Origin: Gracilimonas halophila
GTDB taxonomy: Bacteria > Bacteroidota > Rhodothermia > Balneolales > Balneolaceae
DNA length: 64,000 bases
Assembly: GCF_042684365.1 (NCBI RefSeq)
Contig: NZ_JBHULI010000022.1
Coordinates: 1 to 64,000, forward strand
Direction of reading: 5' to 3'
The stretch's first letter is position 1; each line of letters begins with the position of its first letter. Both the position numbers and the translations under genes were made by a program. The notes below the pieces were generated by a model that had not been told where the DNA came from, ran no database searches, and was given only the letters and a program-made list of their open reading frames with translations. Of the stretch, positions 61,197 through 64,000 are shown one piece after another.

Positions 61197-63755
61197 ATGA
61201 AAAGGTTTGTATCATGTGTAGCACCAGTGCTTTTTTTGAGTATTTTTGTTTTTTCATTAGTGGCAAATGCTCAGGGGATAAATAATTCTGAATTAAGGGA
61301 AGGTTATCTAACTCCTCCTGAATCTATTGCGGAAGAAGTGCTTGCACCGCGACATCAAAATGTGTCGTTAAGCGATAATGATATATCTCCCAATGGCGAA
61401 TATTTTGTTAATACCATTGAGGCTTCGCAAATGTCTCCTCTGTCATATTATGCTAAGCCATATTATAATTTAGCCGGGTTACAGATTGATCATCTGGGAA
61501 ATCGTAACCGGAGGATGACAACCGGGGCAACTGTTGGTTTAGAGCTGATCAATTCGCGTACAGGAGCAGTGACAAGTATAGAAACCCCGGAAAACGCCCG
61601 CATTACTGATCCTACGTGGTCACCGGACGGTTCAAGTTTGGCTTATTTTGCTCATTTTGAAGATGCGACTCATATTTATGTTGCTAACCTCGGGAATGAA
61701 GATGGCTTGCAACGTGTGACCAACCGGCCAGTTTTAGCTACCTTAAATAGTTCGATAGAATGGTCGGACGATGGGCGTTTTATCTTTACGGTGACTGTTC
61801 CTGAAAACCGGGGGATTGAACCTGTCAAGCCTTCTACGCCAAATACCATACAAGTTCGAAAAACAACTACAGATGAAAACCGATTACGGACTTACCAGAG
61901 CTTGCTAAAGAATCGAAATGAAGGGGATCTTCTTGAATATTATGTGACCGGCCAGTTGATTAGAATAGATCTCCGCAATGAAGAAATTCGCAAGATCGGA
62001 AAGCCTGCAATGATTCAAACCGTTGATCCCTCACCGGACAACGATTACCTGATTGTTCGGTCCATGCAGAAACCATTTTCCTATATCGTGCCTTATTACA
62101 GGTTTGGGTGGACTGAGCAAATTTGGGATATGGACGGTAATATGGTAACTGAACTGCGTACAAGTGAGGTTGATACCGGTATCCCGGATCACGATGAGGT
62201 AACTGATCAAGGTCGCGAGGATATTAAGTGGCGCCCTGATGGCCAAGGTTTGAGCTTAATTATTACTCCAGATGATGAAAATGAGGATGAAGAAGATGGA
62301 GGAGATACCAATAATGATGAGGAAGCTGACAAAGAAAAGGATAAAGAAGAAAAGCTTTATAAGATAGCTCAATGGCTGCCACCATTTGGTGAAGATGACC
62401 TGCAGATACTTTATGAAACCAAAGATGAAATGGAATCTGTTTCTTATAACGAGGATGCAGATATTTATTTTGTCCGGGAAGATGATGATACCGAACATGT
62501 TTATGCAATTTTTGCCGGTGAAGCGGATACAACATTTACGATCTATAAACATGAAGAGGATGATTTTTATAATGACCCCGGGAACTTGGTATACATACCA
62601 GGAAGTGGCAGGAATATTGTTTATACAACGGGGGATGAAAGCCAGGTTTATCTAAGAGGTACACAATATCATGAAAACTATTCAGAAGCAGCTCCCCAAC
62701 CATTTTTAGATCGGGTGGCTATTCGTTCAGGTGAAAAAGAACGTGTCTTTCAAAGTTCATCGGATGTTTATGAAGAGGTTACAGCACTACTTGATGAAGA
62801 AGCTTCAAATTTGGTGATTGAGAGGCAGTCATCAAGCATGCATCCTGATTTTTGGTTATATGATTCCGCTTCTGAAAATCGTACCAAGTTGACAAATAAT
62901 GTTGATTATAATGAAGCCGTTACGCAAGCTCGTCGCGACCGGTTCAAGGTAAAAAGAGCGGATGGTTTTGAGTTTTGGGTTGAAGTAACCCTCCCTTCAG
63001 ATTGGGATGGTTCGCCACTTCCAGGATTGATTTGGCACTATCCTAGAGAGTATGATGATCAAGAGGATTACAATGAGGGTATCCGTGATTATAACAAGAA
63101 TGACTTCCCGGGTATTTACAGGAGGTCAACAGAGATATTAGTGAAGCGCGGTTATGCTGTTATCGATGCCGATTGGCCTATTGCAGCAGAGCGCGGTTCT
63201 TCAAATGAAGCATTTGTTTGGAGTATTGTCCAGAATAGTACTGCTGTTATCGACAGTGCTGCAAACCGTGGATATATAGATCGTGATCGTTTGGCGATCG
63301 GAGGACATAGCTACGGTGCCTTTGGTACAGCAAATGCTATGATTCATACCTCTTTCTTTAAGGCCGGAATAGCAGGTGACGGTAACTACAACCGTACCCT
63401 TACTCCAATGGGTTTTCAACGCGAGCCTAATGATCTTTGGAGAGGCCTGGATAAATATCTGGAAATGTCTCCGATATTCTGGGCGGATAGGTTAGATGGT
63501 GCCTTGTTGATGTATCATGGAGAAGCTGATCAAAATGTAGGGACCTGGCCGATACACTCTAAGAGAATGTTTCATGCTCTGAACGGTATAGGTAAAACTG
63601 CTGCAATGTATATGTACCCCCATGAAGCACACGGACCGGCTTCTGAAGAAACATTGCTTGACTTATGGACACGATGGTCAAATTGGATGGATCACTATGT
63701 GAAAAACTTGGGAGAACATGTCACTGAAGCAGAATTAAATGCTGCAGAAGAGTAG
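61197..63755 (+). CDS. S9 family peptidase (glutamyl endopeptidase-like, exported)
   Basis: 852 residues from ATG 61197, which has AGGAAAGGGG upstream; a longer frame adds 19 residues ahead of the signal peptide. Signal about 1-24 (ending ANAQ). A beta-propeller (about 60-560) with SPDGSSLAYFAHFED is followed by an alpha/beta-hydrolase domain with the triad S705 (GGHSYGAFG), D778 (YHGEADQNV) and H812 (PHEAHG). An acidic insert (about residues 359-382) is mostly Asp, Glu and Lys. It cleaves peptides outside the inner membrane, next to the susCD uptake operon. Confidence 0.92.
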   Translation: MKRFVSCVAPVLFLSIFVFSLVANAQGINNSELREGYLTPPESIAEEVLAPRHQNVSLSDNDISPNGEYFVNTIEASQMSPLSYYAKPYYNLAGLQIDHLGNRNRRMTTGATVGLELINSRTGAVTSIETPENARITDPTWSPDGSSLAYFAHFEDATHIYVANLGNEDGLQRVTNRPVLATLNSSIEWSDDGRFIFTVTVPENRGIEPVKPSTPNTIQVRKTTTDENRLRTYQSLLKNRNEGDLLEYYVTGQLIRIDLRNEEIRKIGKPAMIQTVDPSPDNDYLIVRSMQKPFSYIVPYYRFGWTEQIWDMDGNMVTELRTSEVDTGIPDHDEVTDQGREDIKWRPDGQGLSLIITPDDENEDEEDGGDTNNDEEADKEKDKEEKLYKIAQWLPPFGEDDLQILYETKDEMESVSYNEDADIYFVREDDDTEHVYAIFAGEADTTFTIYKHEEDDFYNDPGNLVYIPGSGRNIVYTTGDESQVYLRGTQYHENYSEAAPQPFLDRVAIRSGEKERVFQSSSDVYEEVTALLDEEASNLVIERQSSSMHPDFWLYDSASENRTKLTNNVDYNEAVTQARRDRFKVKRADGFEFWVEVTLPSDWDGSPLPGLIWHYPREYDDQEDYNEGIRDYNKNDFPGIYRRSTEILVKRGYAVIDADWPIAAERGSSNEAFVWSIVQNSTAVIDSAANRGYIDRDRLAIGGHSYGAFGTANAMIHTSFFKAGIAGDGNYNRTLTPMGFQREPNDLWRGLDKYLEMSPIFWADRLDGALLMYHGEADQNVGTWPIHSKRMFHALNGIGKTAAMYMYPHEAHGPASEETLLDLWTRWSNWMDHYVKNLGEHVTEAELNAAEE

Positions 63756-63874
63756 CTATCGTTTTTTACCTGGTTTTTAGTTGAGTATAAAAAGCCTGCA
63801 AGTTCAGGCATTGAAAGTTTGTTGAACCTAAATGATTAGATGTATTATCTATTCTATAAACAAAAGTACTATCA

Positions 63875-64000
63875 ATGAATCATGAAATGACCCCAGTGTA
63901 CCGATCAATATTTAAACTCCGATTTATTTTTATTGCAGGTATTCTTCTAAGTTTTGTTTGCACAGAATTTGTGAAAGCTCAAAAATCTGAGCAGTTGACT
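63875..64000 (+). CDS. Start of a secreted protein (partial)
   Basis: Forty-two codons from ATG 63875 to the window edge; ATG 63887 is an alternative. The residues IFKLRFIFIAGILLSFVCTEFVKAQ form a typical Sec signal peptide with cleavage after KAQ. Nothing of the mature protein can be judged. It starts 120 bases after the S9 peptidase and could belong to the same locus. Confidence 0.65.
   Translation, partial: MNHEMTPVYRSIFKLRFIFIAGILLSFVCTEFVKAQKSEQLT

Noticed and set aside
62256..62552. Hydrophobic and His-rich frames opposite the acidic part of the S9 peptidase
   Set aside because: They are the complement of GAA/GAT-rich codons and have no independent support.
1..64000. CRISPR array, restriction system or toxin-antitoxin pair
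   Set aside because: No evenly spaced direct repeats and no gene with relevant motifs were seen.

Overview
The window is a stretch of bacterial chromosome with dense, mostly operonic coding on both strands and short intergenic gaps. It looks like a member of the Bacteroidota/Rhodothermota-Balneolota side of the tree, probably a Balneolaceae-type marine heterotroph. The evidence is: secreted proteins ending in an NYPNPFNP-type C-terminal sorting domain (type IX secretion, T9SS), a SusC/SusD pair, TAnnTTTG-type promoter boxes in front of tRNA genes, a short archaeal/eukaryote-type prolyl-tRNA synthetase, bacilliredoxin, DUF1015 next to serC, and a CrtI carotenoid desaturase. The family-level assignment is inference from gene content, not a phylogeny.

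Layout. 1-11.6 kb is the classic information-processing cluster on the + strand: end of tuf, tRNA-Trp, secE, nusG, rplK, rplA, rplJ, rplL, rpoB, rpoC, closed by a strong terminator. 11.6-17.8 kb is on the - strand: a DoxX-family gene broken by a one-base homopolymer frameshift, an exported M28 peptidase, a rhodanese, and an operon of an exported class V PLP enzyme, a lipoprotein form of RidA and an M20 amidohydrolase, then a YtxH protein. 17.8-25.6 kb is one efflux operon (adaptor plus two RND permeases, no TolC) with an 11+2+11 palindrome in front of it.

25.7-35.3 kb is mixed: transaldolase-like fsa, a penicillin-acylase lipoprotein, a PAS histidine kinase, phytoene desaturase, RlpA with SPOR, a T9SS-sorted protein paired with a self-cleaving S74 (tail-fibre type) protein, and tRNA-Thr. 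35.3-45.2 kb carries rhomboid, serC-DUF1015, DUF1844-NUDIX, two tandem TonB genes, VanZ, Nnr, proS, tRNA-Met and a TM2 protein. 45.2-49.4 kb holds a 13-Asp-box propeller protein with a T9SS domain, an orphan LuxR-type regulator whose receiver lacks the phospho-acceptor Asp, and a GC-rich palindromic spacer.

49.4-55.5 kb has aspS-DUF429, a REP/MITE-like element with 10-bp terminal inverted repeats, a redox group (SthA-like flavoprotein, MnSOD, bacilliredoxin) and, between the last two, a four-helix-bundle (23S-IVS family) gene bounded by inverted repeats. 55.6-63.8 kb is a SusC-SusD-lipoprotein operon divergent from a large S9 peptidase, best read as a peptide uptake and degradation locus. A secreted protein begins at the right edge.

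There is no CRISPR array, prophage, complete insertion sequence or clearly new multi-gene defence system. The most interesting non-routine signals are the inverted-repeat-bounded elements at 51972-52112 and 54423-54922, the efflux operator palindrome, the Asp-less receiver, the exported PLP-enzyme/RidA pair and the DoxX frameshift.
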